Source: an uncultured beta proteobacterium (GTDB lineage Bacteria; Pseudomonadota; Gammaproteobacteria; Burkholderiales; Burkholderiaceae_C). Taken from it: a stretch of 62,028 nucleotides of DNA. Below are positions 53,280-62,028 of this stretch, piece after piece. The translations under genes were made by a program, and so were the position numbers. How positions within the stretch are numbered: the first letter of the stretch is position 1; each line of letters starts with the position of its first letter. Where the stretch lies: the NCBI GenBank assembly GCA_903906695.1, contig CAIVLG010000215.1, forward strand, positions 1 to 62,028, read 5' to 3'. A model generated the notes under the pieces. It made no database searches. It was not told the origin of the DNA and saw nothing but the letters and a program-made list of their open reading frames with translations.

Positions 53280-54035
53280 TCACGCAGTGAACAGACGGCG
53301 CACCCGCTCCAGATCTTCAGTTGTATCCACGCCAGGGCCTGGTGCTTGTTCAGTGATGTGAACCGCGATGCGATAGCCATGCCAAAGGGCACGCAGTTGC
53401 TCGAGCGCTTCAGTCACTTCGATCGGTGCCGGCGCCAGCCTCGGATACTGCCTCAGGAAGCCAACCCGGTAGCCGTAGATGCCGATGTGTCGCAGCGGCG
53501 CCGGGACGGGCAACGTGCCCGGTTGATCACGCGAGAACGGGATCGCCGCACGACTGAAGTAAAGCGCCATTGAGTCAGCATCGATCAGAACTTTGACGAC
53601 GTTCGGGTTGTTGAATTCGGCCTGGGTGCCGATGGAATGAGCGGCTGTAGTCATGCTGGCTGCCGGTCGCTCGATCAGCAGTTTGGCCACGGCTGTCACC
53701 AGTGTCGGTTCAATCAGTGGTTCATCACCCTGGACATTCACCACGATTTCGTCGTCGCCGAGATTGAGCAACTCGCAGGCCTCAGACAGACGATCGCTGC
53801 CCGAGAAGTGGTCATTGCGGGTCAGTACGGCCTCGACATGATGGGATTGACAGACTTGGACAATCTTGGCGCTGTCGGTTGCCACGCAGACGCGAACCGG
53901 GCCCTCCGGTGGTGTACCTGACATGACCCGATGGGCTACCCTGACCACCATCGGCAAGCCGCCGATATCGGCCAATGGCTTGTTGGGCAGGCGGGTCGAG
54001 GCCAGGCGGGCCGGAATCAGAACGGTGAAGTTCAA
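53280..54035 (-). CDS. kdsB: 3-deoxy-manno-octulosonate cytidylyltransferase
   Basis: 251 residues. N-terminal [21 protein letters not shown] is the CMP-Kdo synthetase signature; [11 protein letters not shown] carries the metal-binding acidic residues, and [20 protein letters not shown] and RHIGIYGYR follow. It activates Kdo for LPS inner core. The start overlaps the end of the Trm112-like gene by 4 bp. Confidence 0.97.
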   Translation of the reverse strand: MNFTVLIPARLASTRLPNKPLADIGGLPMVVRVAHRVMSGTPPEGPVRVCVATDSAKIVQVCQSHHVEAVLTRNDHFSGSDRLSEACELLNLGDDEIVVNVQGDEPLIEPTLVTAVAKLLIERPAASMTTAAHSIGTQAEFNNPNVVKVLIDADSMALYFSRAAIPFSRDQPGTLPVPAPLRHIGIYGYRVGFLRQYPRLAPAPIEVTEALEQLRALWHGYRIAVHITEQAPGPGVDTTEDLERVRRLFTA

Positions 54036-54214
54036 AGTCCGAGTTCCTCGTCCGTCAGGGTTCGGGCTTCGCTTTCCAACAGAATCGGAATGCCGTCGCG
54101 TACCGGGTAGGCCAGGCGCCCGCTGCGGGAGGTCAGCTCCTGCTTTTCACGGTCATATTCAAGCGGGCCTTTGGTGACAGGGCAAACCAGGAGTTCAAGA
54201 AGTCGTGTGTCCAT
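54032..54214 (-). CDS. Trm112 family protein (YcaR-like)
   Basis: 60 residues: [20 protein letters not shown]...[15 protein letters not shown]. Bacterial members lack part of the zinc ligands, as here (one Cys visible). They are small partner proteins, often between lpxK and kdsB, exactly the order here. It overlaps lpxK by 20 bp and kdsB by 4 bp. Confidence 0.93.
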   Translation of the reverse strand: MDTRLLELLVCPVTKGPLEYDREKQELTSRSGRLAYPVRDGIPILLESEARTLTDEELGL

Positions 54215-55253
54215 TGTGTGATGATAGCCTTGAGTTTGATCGGGACATCAGCAAATTCGAGAGCAAAGCGTCGAACCGTGTGATGAACGCTGGATCGAAA
54301 GTGCATAACAGCGGTACCGCCAGCGCGTCGGGCTGGCGTTGCCAAAGTTTGACAGCGTCCTTTTCAGTGCATATGACGGTGAAATCGCGGCAGTCATGGC
54401 TGGACCAGCTTGAAAAATCGCAATGGTCTGGCAGACTGACGGTGCGATCTAAGACCAGGCCCTTGGCACGTAACATGAAAAAAAATTCATCCGGCTTGGC
54501 AATGGCAGCCACCGCCAGCAGTGGCTTGGTGCTCGACAGCATAAGCGCTTGGAGCGAAATTCGGCTGCCATCGGCCGCCTGTGCATGGTCAGCCATCGCT
54601 CGATGGGCTTTAAAGCCCGTTAATGCGGCCAGATTGCCTGTGTGCAGCACTAGGTCCACCGGACGCGGCCAGTGTTCGCGAAGCGGGCCGGCAGGCAATA
54701 GAAAGCCATTACCGATACCGCGCTCGTCGAACACACAAATTTCCAGGTCGCGCCGCAGTGCCAGGTGTTGCAGGCCATCATCGGCGACGATGACTTGGGT
54801 CTCGGGATACCGTTCAAGCAGGGATCGTGCCGCTTCAAGGCGACGGCTGGCGACGAAGACGCTGGCCGACGTGTTGCGCTTGATCAGTACCGGCTCATCG
54901 CCTACTGCCGAAATGGGGCTGTTTTGGTGGACTTCCTGGCAATCCTTTTCGCGGCGTCCATAGCCGCGCGAGATCACCCCCACTTGGAGGCCGCGGGCCC
55001 GCAGGTGCTGAACCAGTGCGATCACGACGGGGGTCTTGCCTGAGCCACCGGCCACCACATTTCCGACCACGATGACCGGGACCGGGACCTGCCCGCTTTG
55101 AAGCAGGCCAAGTTTGAACATACCCCGTCGCAGCATCACCAGGGTGCCAAACAACAGCGCCAGCGGCCAAAGCGCCCATGCCAGCAAGCCCCGATGGGTC
55201 CAGGCTGTGAGAAGCCGGCGTTGCAAAGCGGCTCTCTGCGCTGCGACCTCCAT
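54195..55253 (-). CDS. lpxK: Tetraacyldisaccharide 4'-kinase
   Basis: 352 residues. An N-terminal membrane helix (about 22-42) precedes the P-loop [35 protein letters not shown] is the second signature. It phosphorylates the lipid A precursor at the inner membrane. Gap to exbD upstream is 3 bp. Confidence 0.96.
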   Translation of the reverse strand: MEVAAQRAALQRRLLTAWTHRGLLAWALWPLALLFGTLVMLRRGMFKLGLLQSGQVPVPVIVVGNVVAGGSGKTPVVIALVQHLRARGLQVGVISRGYGRREKDCQEVHQNSPISAVGDEPVLIKRNTSASVFVASRRLEAARSLLERYPETQVIVADDGLQHLALRRDLEICVFDERGIGNGFLLPAGPLREHWPRPVDLVLHTGNLAALTGFKAHRAMADHAQAADGSRISLQALMLSSTKPLLAVAAIAKPDEFFFMLRAKGLVLDRTVSLPDHCDFSSWSSHDCRDFTVICTEKDAVKLWQRQPDALAVPLLCTFDPAFITRFDALLSNLLMSRSNSRLSSHNGHTTS

Positions 55254-55256
55254 CGC

Positions 55257-55685
55257 TTAGCGGGTCCCACCCCGGGCTGTAGACTGCGTCGCAAAAGTGA
55301 TGTGGATCAGGCCGGCACGCCGGGCTGCTTCCATCACCGTAATCACTGCCTGATGTTTGGCGCTGGCATCGGCGTTGATGATCAGAACCGATTCCTTGCC
55401 CGCTTTGGCGGCATCGACCAGCGCGGCCGCAAGTGTGCTGGCGTCGCGGTTGGTCAGCGCCACCTTGTTGACCGAATACGTTCCGTCACTGCTGACGCTG
55501 ACCTGTACCTCTTTTTCGTAGTCGCGCTGGGCTTGGGCATCTGCAACCGGCAGGTTCAGTTGCAGCTCCGTGAACTTGCTGTAGGTGGTGGACAACATCA
55601 AGAAGATCAGAATCACCAGCAGTACATCGATGAAGGGGATCAGGTTGATTTCGGGCTCGTCACGGGTCAGGGGTCGGAAATTCAT
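55257..55685 (-). CDS. exbD: ExbD/TolR-type biopolymer transport protein
   Basis: 142 residues from the ATG at 55685 (MNFRPLTRDEPEINLIPFIDVLLVILIFLML). The single N-terminal helix carries the conserved Asp (FIDVLLV) used for proton flow; the rest is a periplasmic domain. It works with ExbB to energise an outer-membrane or envelope process. Gap to exbB is 7 bp. Confidence 0.93.
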   Translation of the reverse strand: MNFRPLTRDEPEINLIPFIDVLLVILIFLMLSTTYSKFTELQLNLPVADAQAQRDYEKEVQVSVSSDGTYSVNKVALTNRDASTLAAALVDAAKAGKESVLIINADASAKHQAVITVMEAARRAGLIHITFATQSTARGGTR

Positions 55686-55692
55686 TGCCGGC

Positions 55693-56322
55693 TCACTTGC
55701 GCAACGTATTGAGATGACGCACCAGTCTTTCAGACGCGAGTTCAAGAGTCAGCAGATAGGCATCCAGCCGGGCCCGAAAATAGCGCCAGAAAATGAGCGA
55801 TGGAATGGCCACAATGAGACCAAAGGCGGTGTTGTACAGGGCAACGGAAATACCATGGGCCAGCAGTGCAGGGTTGCCACCGGTGGCCACGCCGCTAGAA
55901 GATTGAGAGCCAAAGATCTCGATCATTCCCACCACTGTGCCAAACAGGCCCATGAGCGGTGCGGCTGATGCGATGGTTGCCAGCGCACTCAGATAGCGCT
56001 CCAGGCGATGCGCCACCATGCGCCCGGTCCCCTCCATGGTGGCGCGAAGATCGTCTGCGCTGCAGCGCGGGTTGCTGTTGAGTGCCTGTAAGCCGCTGGC
56101 AAGTACTTCGCCCAGAGCCGAGTTCTTTGCCAGTTGATTCACGACGTCCGGAGCCGGAACTGCGTTTCGTGAGACGCTCAATACTTCTTCGAGCAGCCGG
56201 GGCGGTGCAATTCTGGAAGACTTCAGGCTGATAAACCGTTCGATTACCAGGGCCAAGGCCAAAATGGAGCAGGCAATCAGTGGCCAGATCGGCCAACCGG
56301 CGGCTTGTATGATTGAAAACAA
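55693..56322 (-). CDS. exbB: ExbB/TolQ/MotA-type proton channel protein, probable TTG start
   Basis: 209 residues from a TTG at 56322, five bases after GGAGAG, which makes FSIIQAAGWPIWPLIACS the N-terminus, as is usual for this family; the frame is open to 56355 but the extra residues (MCRPLFARRVY) look non-homologous. Three helices (about 8-30, 105-130, 150-175); ATIASAAPLMGLFGTVVGMIEIF is the MotA/ExbB signature. Forms the proton channel with ExbD. Confidence 0.9.
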   Translation of the reverse strand: MFSIIQAAGWPIWPLIACSILALALVIERFISLKSSRIAPPRLLEEVLSVSRNAVPAPDVVNQLAKNSALGEVLASGLQALNSNPRCSADDLRATMEGTGRMVAHRLERYLSALATIASAAPLMGLFGTVVGMIEIFGSQSSSGVATGGNPALLAHGISVALYNTAFGLIVAIPSLIFWRYFRARLDAYLLTLELASERLVRHLNTLRK

Positions 56323-56546
56323 ATAGACTCTCCGCGCAAATAGTGGGCGGCACAATTATGTCCCACGGACCTTTGAGTTTCGATACCTTGAGAGTGGCAG
56401 CAGCAAATTCAGAGGTCGTTTTGGGCCTGAGGCGACGCACAGAATCTGTGGATAACTTTGTGAAAAAGTTGCTTTGGAAGTGTCTTCAAGTCGCGCCGGC
56501 CTTGACTTGTGACACATTGGTGACAAATGAGGCAGCGATAAACTGA
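56323..56546. promoter_or_regulatory. Divergent region between exbB and xseA with perfect direct repeat
   Basis: 224 bp. GTGACA occurs at 56509-56514 and again at 56520-56525, a perfect repeat with 11-bp spacing resembling a PhoB-type box. GATAAACT at about 56537 could be a -10 element for xseA. The first half is not notable. Confidence 0.4.
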
Positions 56547-57887
56547 ATGAAATCAATGGTTTCCAACACAGAATCAGGCGTTCAGGGGATGGTTTCGCTG
56601 TCACATGCAGATGAAGTCAAAGCATCGGTCGCCATGAGCAAGGTCTGGCAAGTGGGTGCTTTGTGCCGCGCCGTGGCCGATGCGCTGGAGGCTCGTTTCA
56701 ATCCGGTGCAAGTGCTTGGCGAATTGTCTGGATTCTCGCGAGCTTCCAGCGGGCACTGTTACTTTTCACTGAAAGACGAAAGCAGTCAGATTCGTTGTGC
56801 CATGTTTCGTCGCGCTGCCAGTCTTCTTGACTTTTCACCACGTGATGGCGACATGGTTGAACTGCGCGGTCGCCTCGGCGTTTACGAGTCCCGCGGGGAT
56901 CTGCAACTGGTCGTGGAAAGCATGAGCCAAGCCGGGCCGGGTGCCTTGTTTGAACAGTTTGTTAAGCTCAAGGTCAAACTCGAAGCTCAGGGATTGTTCA
57001 ACGCCGCGAGGAAACGTTCGCTGCCGGTCATGCCCCGCGCCATCGGCTTGGTGACTTCTCTCGGCGCAGCGGCGCTGCGTGATGTGATAACCGCCTTGCG
57101 GCGGCGCGTGCCGCACATTCCGGTGGTGCTGGCTGCCGCGTCTGTTCAGGGTGGCAGTGCGCCGCAGGAATTGCGGCGGGCCCTTGAGGGGCTGTACCGG
57201 CTCACGCCGCAGGGTCAAGAGTTGACCTCCGGATTGGGTGTCAAAGCGCGACGATTGGCAGATTCATCCGGACCGCCGGTCGACGTCATTCTGCTGGTGC
57301 GAGGTGGTGGTTCAGCCGAGGATTTGTGGGCTTTCAATGACGAGCAACTGGCGCATACGTTGGCGCAGAGTCCGGTGCCCGTTGTGTGCGGTGTTGGCCA
57401 TGAGACTGACTTCACAATAGCCGATTTTGTTGCCGATCTGCGGGCGCCGACCCCAACAGCGGCCGCTGAAATGGTGGCTGAGTCGCGCGATGCCTGGCTG
57501 TCTGGGCTCGATGACATTGGGCGTCATTTGCAGCTTGCGACGTGCAGATACCTGGATCAGCAAAGTCAGCGGCTTGACTTGACCGCATCGCGTCTTGGTC
57601 GACCGTCGGCCCTGGTGGCGCAGGAGCACCTGAAATTGGCAGCCAAAGCGCAACAGTTGCAGTTCCTCATGCTGGATTTCTTCAAGCGGCGACAAGAGGA
57701 TCTGGAACGTGCTCGTTTGCGATTGGGGTTGCTGGATCCGACGCTGGTTTTGCGGCGTGGCTACGCATGGCTCACCAGCCTTGACGGACGGACCATTACC
57801 AGCGTGCAGCAAACCCATGCCGGTCAGGCGCTGCAGGTCACCCTTGCTGACGGCAGGCTTGATTTGACCGTCTCCGACCCAAGCTAG
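56547..57887 (+). CDS. xseA: Exodeoxyribonuclease VII large subunit
   Basis: 446 residues. OB-fold N-terminus ([33 protein letters not shown]) and catalytic core with [42 protein letters not shown] and [31 protein letters not shown]. Degrades single-stranded DNA with XseB. The start may be one of several in-frame Met codons in the first 30 residues. Confidence 0.96.
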   Translation: MKSMVSNTESGVQGMVSLSHADEVKASVAMSKVWQVGALCRAVADALEARFNPVQVLGELSGFSRASSGHCYFSLKDESSQIRCAMFRRAASLLDFSPRDGDMVELRGRLGVYESRGDLQLVVESMSQAGPGALFEQFVKLKVKLEAQGLFNAARKRSLPVMPRAIGLVTSLGAAALRDVITALRRRVPHIPVVLAAASVQGGSAPQELRRALEGLYRLTPQGQELTSGLGVKARRLADSSGPPVDVILLVRGGGSAEDLWAFNDEQLAHTLAQSPVPVVCGVGHETDFTIADFVADLRAPTPTAAAEMVAESRDAWLSGLDDIGRHLQLATCRYLDQQSQRLDLTASRLGRPSALVAQEHLKLAAKAQQLQFLMLDFFKRRQEDLERARLRLGLLDPTLVLRRGYAWLTSLDGRTITSVQQTHAGQALQVTLADGRLDLTVSDPS

Positions 57888-57937
57888 GCAAAGTTTCTAC
57901 AATCGCGCTTCTTAAACACTCAACCGACGAGGATCTC

Positions 57938-58519
57938 ATGGAACACACACTGCCTGCACTGCCTTTTGCACTCGATGCCTTGGCTCCACATTACTCCAAA
58001 GAAACGCTCGAATATCACCATGGCAAACATCACAACGCCTATGTGGTGAACCTCAACAATCTGCAAAAAGGCACGGATTTTGAGAACTTGGCGCTGGAAG
58101 ACATCATCAAGAAATCCAGCGGTGGCATCTACAACAATTCGGCTCAGGTCTGGAACCACACATTCTTCTGGAATTGCATGAAACCCCAGGGTGGTGGAGA
58201 ACCTTCAGGTGCCTTGGCGGTGGCGATCAATGCCAAGTGGGGTTCCTACGCGGCCTTCAAGGAGGCATTTATCAAGTCTGCTGTCGGCAATTTCGGCTCC
58301 GGTTGGACCTGGCTCGTCAAGAAACCTGACGGTTCGGTCGACATTGTCAATACGGGCGCCGCCGGCACGCCGCTCACGACGGCAGACAAGGCTTTGCTGA
58401 CCGTTGACGTGTGGGAGCACGCCTACTACATCGATTACCGCAATTTGCGTCCCAAGTACGTGGAAACTTTCCTCGACAAGTTGGTGAACTGGAAATTCGC
58501 CGAAGCCAACTTTGCCTGA
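57938..58519 (+). CDS. sodB: Superoxide dismutase, Fe type
   Basis: 193 residues. Metal ligands fit His in [13 protein letters not shown], His in [12 protein letters not shown], Asp in [12 protein letters not shown] and the His after it. The motif [10 protein letters not shown] and lack of the Mn-type pattern indicate Fe-SOD. Cytoplasmic removal of superoxide. The gene is 50 bp from xseA and converges on the DUF192 gene. Confidence 0.97.
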   Translation: MEHTLPALPFALDALAPHYSKETLEYHHGKHHNAYVVNLNNLQKGTDFENLALEDIIKKSSGGIYNNSAQVWNHTFFWNCMKPQGGGEPSGALAVAINAKWGSYAAFKEAFIKSAVGNFGSGWTWLVKKPDGSVDIVNTGAAGTPLTTADKALLTVDVWEHAYYIDYRNLRPKYVETFLDKLVNWKFAEANFA

Positions 58520-58536
58520 AGTTTGACGCCGGTTTG

Positions 58537-58989
58537 CTATTTGCTTTGAAAAGGCGGGCCACCGAGCTTGAAACCAGCTTTGATGCCTCTCTTTGCGAAC
58601 CAGCCCTGGTTCATTTCGAGCACGTAGCGAACCGGCCGCGCTGAACAGTGGGAGTCGGTGGTCTGAGGTTTCATGTCCGCCAGATTGACGATGGTGCCGT
58701 CGTCGGCGACAAAGGCGGCGGTCAGGGGCAACAGTGTGTTCTTCATCCAGAAACACTGTTCGCTGGCTTGTTCGAATGCGAACAACATACCTTCCGATGA
58801 CGGCATGTCCCTGCGAAACATGAGCCCGGTGGCTCGCTGTTCCACAGTTGACGCTATCTGAGTGTCTATCAGATGCACGCCGGCCGAGATTTTGATTCGT
58901 GGCAGATCCGCCTGTGGCAGGCTTTGGGAATGCGCCACGCTGCCCAGCGCGAATAGCAAAGCGAGAAGTCTGAGGTCAATTTTCTTCAT
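58537..58989 (-). CDS. DUF192 family secreted protein
   Basis: 150 residues with a signal peptide (about 1-21, LLALLFALGSVAHSQ). DUF192 motifs: EQRATGLMFRRDMPSSEGMLFAFEQ, CFWMKNTLLPLTAAFVADDGTIVNL and YVLEMNQGWFAKRGIKAG. The biochemical function is unknown. Periplasmic. It converges with sodB, leaving 17 bp. Confidence 0.92.
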   Translation of the reverse strand: MKKIDLRLLALLFALGSVAHSQSLPQADLPRIKISAGVHLIDTQIASTVEQRATGLMFRRDMPSSEGMLFAFEQASEQCFWMKNTLLPLTAAFVADDGTIVNLADMKPQTTDSHCSARPVRYVLEMNQGWFAKRGIKAGFKLGGPPFQSK

Positions 58990-59033
58990 GACTCAATTCT
59001 GCTGCAAGCGGCGGCCGATTGAACATGATTCAG

Positions 59034-59064
59034 ACAAAAAATGCCCGCTAAAGCGGGCATTTTC
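59034..59064 (-). terminator. Rho-independent terminator for the Ala/Lys-rich protein gene
   Basis: A perfect stem ATGCCCGCT/AGCGGGCAT with a 3-base loop at 59041-59061 is followed on the minus strand by a run of six T (59040-59035). It lies 30 bp downstream of the minus-strand gene at 59093-59401. Confidence 0.88.
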
Positions 59065-59092
59065 ATTGGAAGCAGTGCTTCCAAAACGGCGA

Positions 59093-59401
59093 TTACTTGG
59101 TAGCGGAAGCAGCGGGCTTCTTGGCAGCAGCCTTCTTTTCAGCGGCGGCAGCTTTCTTGGCTTCGGCGGCAGCTTTCTTGGCGGCCTTCTTTTCAGCAGC
59201 GGCAGCTTTCTTGGCAGCCTTGTCGTCAGCCTTGGCTGGAGCCGCTTCCTTGGCAGCCGGAGTAGCAGCAGGTGCTGCAGCGGCCGCAGGTGCGGCAGCA
59301 GGAGCAGCCGCCTTGGCGGGAGCAGCCGCCGGAGCGGAGGCCTGGGCGAAAGCACCGACGGCGAAAAGACCAGCAACCAAAGCAGCGAGGAGTTTGTTCA
59401 T
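59093..59401 (-). CDS. Exported Ala/Lys/Pro-rich low-complexity protein
   Basis: 102 residues. The first 20 (MNKLLAALVAGLFAVGAFAQ) are a clear signal peptide; the rest is nearly all Ala, Lys, Pro and Glu, first an Ala-Pro-rich stretch, then KKAAAEKKAA-type helical repeats. The composition resembles histone H1-like tails but the signal peptide puts it in the periplasm or outside. Strong own terminator. Function unknown; I recall similar proteins in Comamonadaceae. Codon repetitions (GCAGCC/GCGGCA) make the DNA repetitive. Confidence 0.8.
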   Translation of the reverse strand: MNKLLAALVAGLFAVGAFAQASAPAAAPAKAAAPAAAPAAAAAPAATPAAKEAAPAKADDKAAKKAAAAEKKAAKKAAAEAKKAAAAEKKAAAKKPAASATK

Positions 59402-59620
59402 TTTCAGTTTCCTTGAAATAACGTTATTGCAGAAGTTCCCTCCATGCTCTGGAAGGTCTGTCCGTAACGGCGTTGGTTTGTGGCCGGTTGACAGAAATCG
59501 CTAATTTTTTGGGACTAGAATCAAAAAAGAGCTCCAAACCATCCTGAAACAGCGACTCCTGGCTGATTTTGGCATCGGAAACACTTCAGTTATATCAATC
59601 GCTAGCAACGGAGAAATCTC
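59402..59620. promoter_or_regulatory. Divergent intergenic region between Ala/Lys-rich gene and icd
   Basis: 219 bp, AT-richer towards icd. AACGGAGAAATC at about 59608 is the ribosome binding site of icd. No operator could be assigned. Confidence 0.4.
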
Positions 59621-60877
59621 ATGTACCAGCACATCAAGGTCCCAGCCAAAGGTCAAAAAATTACCGTCAACGCCGACATGTCGCTGAACGTGCCAGATCA
59701 GCCAATCATTCCGTTTATCGAGGGCGACGGCACCGGTTTTGATATCACACCTGTGATGCTTAAGGTGGTTGATGCGGCCGTTGCCAAAGCCTACGGTGGC
59801 AACAAGCAAATTCACTGGATGGAAGTGTACGCAGGGGAGAAATCGACCAAGGTCTATGGACCGGACGTCTGGCTGCCCGAAGAAACCCTTCACGCGCTGC
59901 GCGACTATGTCGTTTCAATCAAGGGACCGTTGACCACGCCGGTGGGAGGCGGCATTCGTTCCCTGAATGTGGCGCTTCGCCAGGAACTTGATCTCTATGT
60001 TTGTTTGCGCCCGATTCAGTACTTTGACGGTGTTCCCAGCCCGGTCAAGGAGCCGCATAAGACCGACATGGTGATATTCCGCGAAAATTCGGAAGATATT
60101 TACGCCGGCATCGAGTTCGAGGCCGAGTCTGACAAGGCGAAAAAACTGATCAATTTTTTACAAAAGGAAATGGGAGTCACCAAAATCCGCTTCCCGAACA
60201 CGTCGGGCATTGGCATCAAGCCTGTTTCGCGCGAAGGCACCGAGCGTCTGGTGAGAAAGGCCCTGCAATACACCATCGACAATAACAAACCCAGCCTGAC
60301 AATTGTTCACAAGGGCAACATCATGAAATACACCGAAGGCGGCTTCCGTGATTGGGCCTATGGTCTGGCACAAAAAGAGTTTGGCGCCGAGTTGATTGAC
60401 GGTGGACCCTGGTGCAAATTCAAGAATCCGAAGACGGGTAAGGACATCATCGTCAAGGACAGCATTGCCGATGCTTTTTTGCAGCAAATCCTGTTGCGGC
60501 CCGCTGAATACAGCGTTATCGCTACTCTGAACTTGAACGGCGACTATGTGTCCGACGCTCTGGCAGCTCAAGTAGGCGGTATTGGCATTGCGCCGGGTGC
60601 CAATTTGTCCGATTCGGTGGCGTGTTTTGAAGCCACGCATGGCACCGCGCCGAAGTACGCGGGTAAAGATTATGTGAACCCGGGCTCGGAGATTCTTTCA
60701 GCCGAGATGATGTTGCGTCACATGGGTTGGTTTGAAGCGGCTGATCTGATCATCAGTTCGATGAAAAAATCCATCGCCAGCAAGAAAGTGACCTACGACT
60801 TTGCCCGGCTAATGGACGGCGCAACGCAGGTCAGTTGTTCTGGTTTCGGTCAGGTCATGATTTCCAATATGGGATAG
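59621..60877 (+). CDS. icd: NADP-dependent isocitrate dehydrogenase
   Basis: 418 residues, E. coli type (416). [19 protein letters not shown] at the start, the substrate/phosphorylation loop [23 protein letters not shown] with its regulatory serine, and the core signature [28 protein letters not shown] cycle enzyme of the cytoplasm. The insertion sequence starts 50 bp after its stop codon. Confidence 0.97.
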   Translation: MYQHIKVPAKGQKITVNADMSLNVPDQPIIPFIEGDGTGFDITPVMLKVVDAAVAKAYGGNKQIHWMEVYAGEKSTKVYGPDVWLPEETLHALRDYVVSIKGPLTTPVGGGIRSLNVALRQELDLYVCLRPIQYFDGVPSPVKEPHKTDMVIFRENSEDIYAGIEFEAESDKAKKLINFLQKEMGVTKIRFPNTSGIGIKPVSREGTERLVRKALQYTIDNNKPSLTIVHKGNIMKYTEGGFRDWAYGLAQKEFGAELIDGGPWCKFKNPKTGKDIIVKDSIADAFLQQILLRPAEYSVIATLNLNGDYVSDALAAQVGGIGIAPGANLSDSVACFEATHGTAPKYAGKDYVNPGSEILSAEMMLRHMGWFEAADLIISSMKKSIASKKVTYDFARLMDGATQVSCSGFGQVMISNMG

Positions 60878-60928
60878 CGTATAAAGGCCGCCAAGGAAGG
60901 CCAAAGTGAAACCCCAAGCTATTGATTA

Positions 60929-60952
60929 TTGATATTTCCGTAAATCATGACA
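60929..60952. repeat. Left terminal inverted repeat of the IS630 element
   Basis: Starts TTGATATTTCC and ends TCATGACA; pairs with 62003-62026. Preceded by the TA at 60927-60928. Confidence 0.88.
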
Positions 60953-61007
60953 ACCATTGAACGCCTCAAACGTTATGTCTCCAGTAGCAATATTGGAGAA
61001 TGTGGTC

Positions 61008-61493
61008 ATGGCAAAACGGGGACTGAGCGAGGCGGCAAGAAAGCGAGTCAAGGCGGGGCGACTGCTGCTCGCGGGCAAAGGTTGCGCCGAAGTGGCGCTT
61101 GCCGTTGGTGTGGCGCGGCAAACCTTGTACACGTGGAAGAAGTTGCTCGATGAAGGTGGCATTGATGCCCTGCGCGGCGTACCTGAGCGAGGACGACCGG
61201 CCCACTTGGATGAACAGCAATTGGCTTCTCTGCGTGCAGCGATCCTGCAAAAGCCAACCGAGCACGGATTTGGCACCGAGTTGTGGACGCTCAAGCGCGT
61301 GGGCGCAGTCATCGAGCGCTTGCACGGTGTGCGATACAGCCAGACACAGATCTGGCGCATTCTGGGCTCGATGGGCTTTAGCCCGCAAAAGCCGAACAAG
61401 CGCGCTATCGAGCGCAATGAGGATGCGGTGCGATCATGGAAGCGAAGCACGTTTCCTGCCCTTAAAAAAAAGCCCAGCGAGAAGGCCGAGTAA
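61008..61493 (+). CDS. IS630 transposase, first frame (DNA-binding part)
   Basis: 161 residues from the ATG at 61008 with GGAG about 10 bp before; the frame is open from 60957. The N-terminus is a helix-turn-helix domain (AEVALAVGVARQTLYTWKKLLDEGG), followed by GVPERGRPAHLDEQQL and a second HTH-like part (YSQTQIWRILGSMGFSPQKP). The catalytic residues lie in the -1 frame, reached by slippage at 61466-61472. Confidence 0.9.
   Translation: MAKRGLSEAARKRVKAGRLLLAGKGCAEVALAVGVARQTLYTWKKLLDEGGIDALRGVPERGRPAHLDEQQLASLRAAILQKPTEHGFGTELWTLKRVGAVIERLHGVRYSQTQIWRILGSMGFSPQKPNKRAIERNEDAVRSWKRSTFPALKKKPSEKAE
61466..61472 (+). other. Probable -1 ribosomal frameshift site A AAA AAG
   Basis: A run of eight A at 61464-61471 forms A_AAA_AAG in the correct zero frame of the first ORF. 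The second ORF is in the -1 frame, and slippage gives a continuous protein passing through VIVFVDESG, the first DDE aspartate, which has no start codon of its own. Confidence 0.85.
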
Positions 61494-62002
61494 TCGTCTT
61501 TGTCGACGAGTCCGGACTCAGCGAACGCCCCACCCGTGTGCGTACTTGGGCGCTCAAGGGACAGACGCCCGTTATTCAGTTCCATTTCAACTGGAACCAT
61601 GTCTCGGTCATTGCCGGTCTGACCCGTACCAACTGCTTGTTCCGACTTCACGAAGGCAGCATCAAGAAAGAGGAGATCGTCGATTTCCTCAAGGCGCTCA
61701 AAACTCATTTGAAGCAACCGCTGCTGGTGATATGGGATGGCTTGAAGGCGCATCGCAGCCGGCTCGTGCGCGAGTACCTGGACAGCTTGAACGGGCACAT
61801 CCAGATCGCGTTCCTGCCACCCTATGCGCCGGACCTGAACCCGGTCGAATACTTGTGGGCGTGGCTCAAGCGCCATGCCATGGCCAACTACTGTCCCAAC
61901 AACCTCACCGAGTTGCACACGACCGCGCGCAACAAGCTCAAAAGCGCCCAGAAGCGTCCCTCGATCATTGCCGCTTGCTGGATGCAGGCTACCCTGTGGT
62001 GA
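61472..62002 (+). CDS. IS630 transposase, second frame (DDE catalytic part)
   Basis: The -1 frame runs from the slippery site to the stop at 62002. Residues: first Asp in VFVDESGLSE (about 61502-61512), second Asp in LLVIWDGLKAHRS, and Glu in APDLNPVEYLW, the DDE triad of the IS630/Tc1-mariner superfamily. The first codon that could serve as an independent start is a GTG at 61538, after the first Asp, so translation alone would give an inactive protein. No stop interrupts it; the element may be active. Confidence 0.9.
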   Translation, partial: AQREGRVIVFVDESGLSERPTRVRTWALKGQTPVIQFHFNWNHVSVIAGLTRTNCLFRLHEGSIKKEEIVDFLKALKTHLKQPLLVIWDGLKAHRSRLVREYLDSLNGHIQIAFLPPYAPDLNPVEYLWAWLKRHAMANYCPNNLTELHTTARNKLKSAQKRPSIIAACWMQATLW

Positions 62003-62026
62003 TGTCATGAATTATGGAACTCTCAA
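62003..62026. repeat. Right terminal inverted repeat of the IS630 element
   Basis: Starts TGTCATGA and ends GTTCC-complement GGAACTCTCAA; followed by TA, the last two bases of the window. Confidence 0.88.
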
Positions 62027-62028
62027 TA

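Larger units (their letters stand above)
60929..62026 (+). mobile_element. IS630-family insertion sequence, complete
   Basis: The element is about 1.1 kb, bounded by inverted repeats at 60929-60952 and 62003-62026 (20 of 24 bases match) and flanked on each side by TA (60927-60928, 62027-62028), the target duplication expected of IS630. Two frames encode the transposase, joined by a -1 frameshift. It lies just after icd and may affect expression of whatever follows the window. Confidence 0.93.

Overview
The window is about 62 kb of high-GC DNA (roughly 60%) from a betaproteobacterium, most likely Burkholderiales/Comamonadaceae. This rests on the core gene order (exbB-exbD-lpxK-Trm112-kdsB-adk; xseA-sodB), LexA boxes of the CTG-N10-CAG type in front of lexA, and an intergenic repeat of a style I know from Comamonadaceae genomes (9231-9433). 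The genus cannot be fixed from sequence reading alone.

Layout. 1-2.3 kb: 3' part of a PaaK/CapK-like adenylate-forming ligase, a decayed AAA ATPase remnant and a mntA-hepT toxin-antitoxin pair. 2.5-6.7 kb: two c-di-GMP enzymes, one with a haem-type CxxCH sensor domain. 6.8-11.3 kb: hpf, a conserved acidic protein, an acyl-CoA dehydrogenase with an APH-like phosphotransferase, and a Crp/Fnr regulator. 11.4-47.3 kb: a very large exopolysaccharide (EPS) locus. 47.3-60.9 kb: housekeeping genes (3-hydroxyacyl-CoA and D-2-hydroxyacid dehydrogenases, lexA, asnS, adk, kdsB, Trm112, lpxK, exbDB, xseA, sodB, icd). 60.9-62.0 kb: a complete IS630-type element whose right end coincides with the end of the window.

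The EPS locus has Wzx/Wzy-type hardware: an initiating sugar transferase (14174-14872), a Wzc-like chain-length protein with a degenerate ATPase (34379-36517), a Wzy-like polymerase (36518-37906), a Wzx-like flippase (40157-41542), a Wza-like exporter (44459-45496), seven further glycosyltransferases, three acyltransferase-3 membrane proteins, a hexapeptide acetyltransferase and a secreted glycosidase-like lipoprotein. Two features stand out. First, a 927-residue fusion (11379-14162) joins a phosphoglycosyl-transferase-like domain lacking the catalytic Asp-Glu pair, an apparently intact WecG/TagA glycosyltransferase, and a nucleotidyltransferase-like plus left-handed beta-helix region lacking the nucleotide loop. 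Second, a FkbH-ACP-thioesterase fusion with a cysteine nucleophile (27643-30576) sits beside its own Sfp-type phosphopantetheinyl transferase (31593-32327). This predicts that a three-carbon glyceryl unit is loaded on a carrier protein and delivered to the polysaccharide or its precursor.

Control probably comes from a block at 15003-23395: a hybrid histidine kinase, CheY-like protein, Hpt protein, STAS anti-anti-sigma protein, periplasmic solute-binding protein and a 996-residue sensor that carries both a SpoIIE phosphatase and an RsbW-like ATPase domain. This is a partner-switching module with antagonist phosphatase and kinase in one polypeptide. A PhoB/OmpR-type regulator (46618-47307) lies beside the exporter operon, and 11-bp-spaced direct repeats of the GTGACA type occur in several of the intergenic regions. 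The two c-di-GMP enzymes upstream may feed into the same matrix-production decision.
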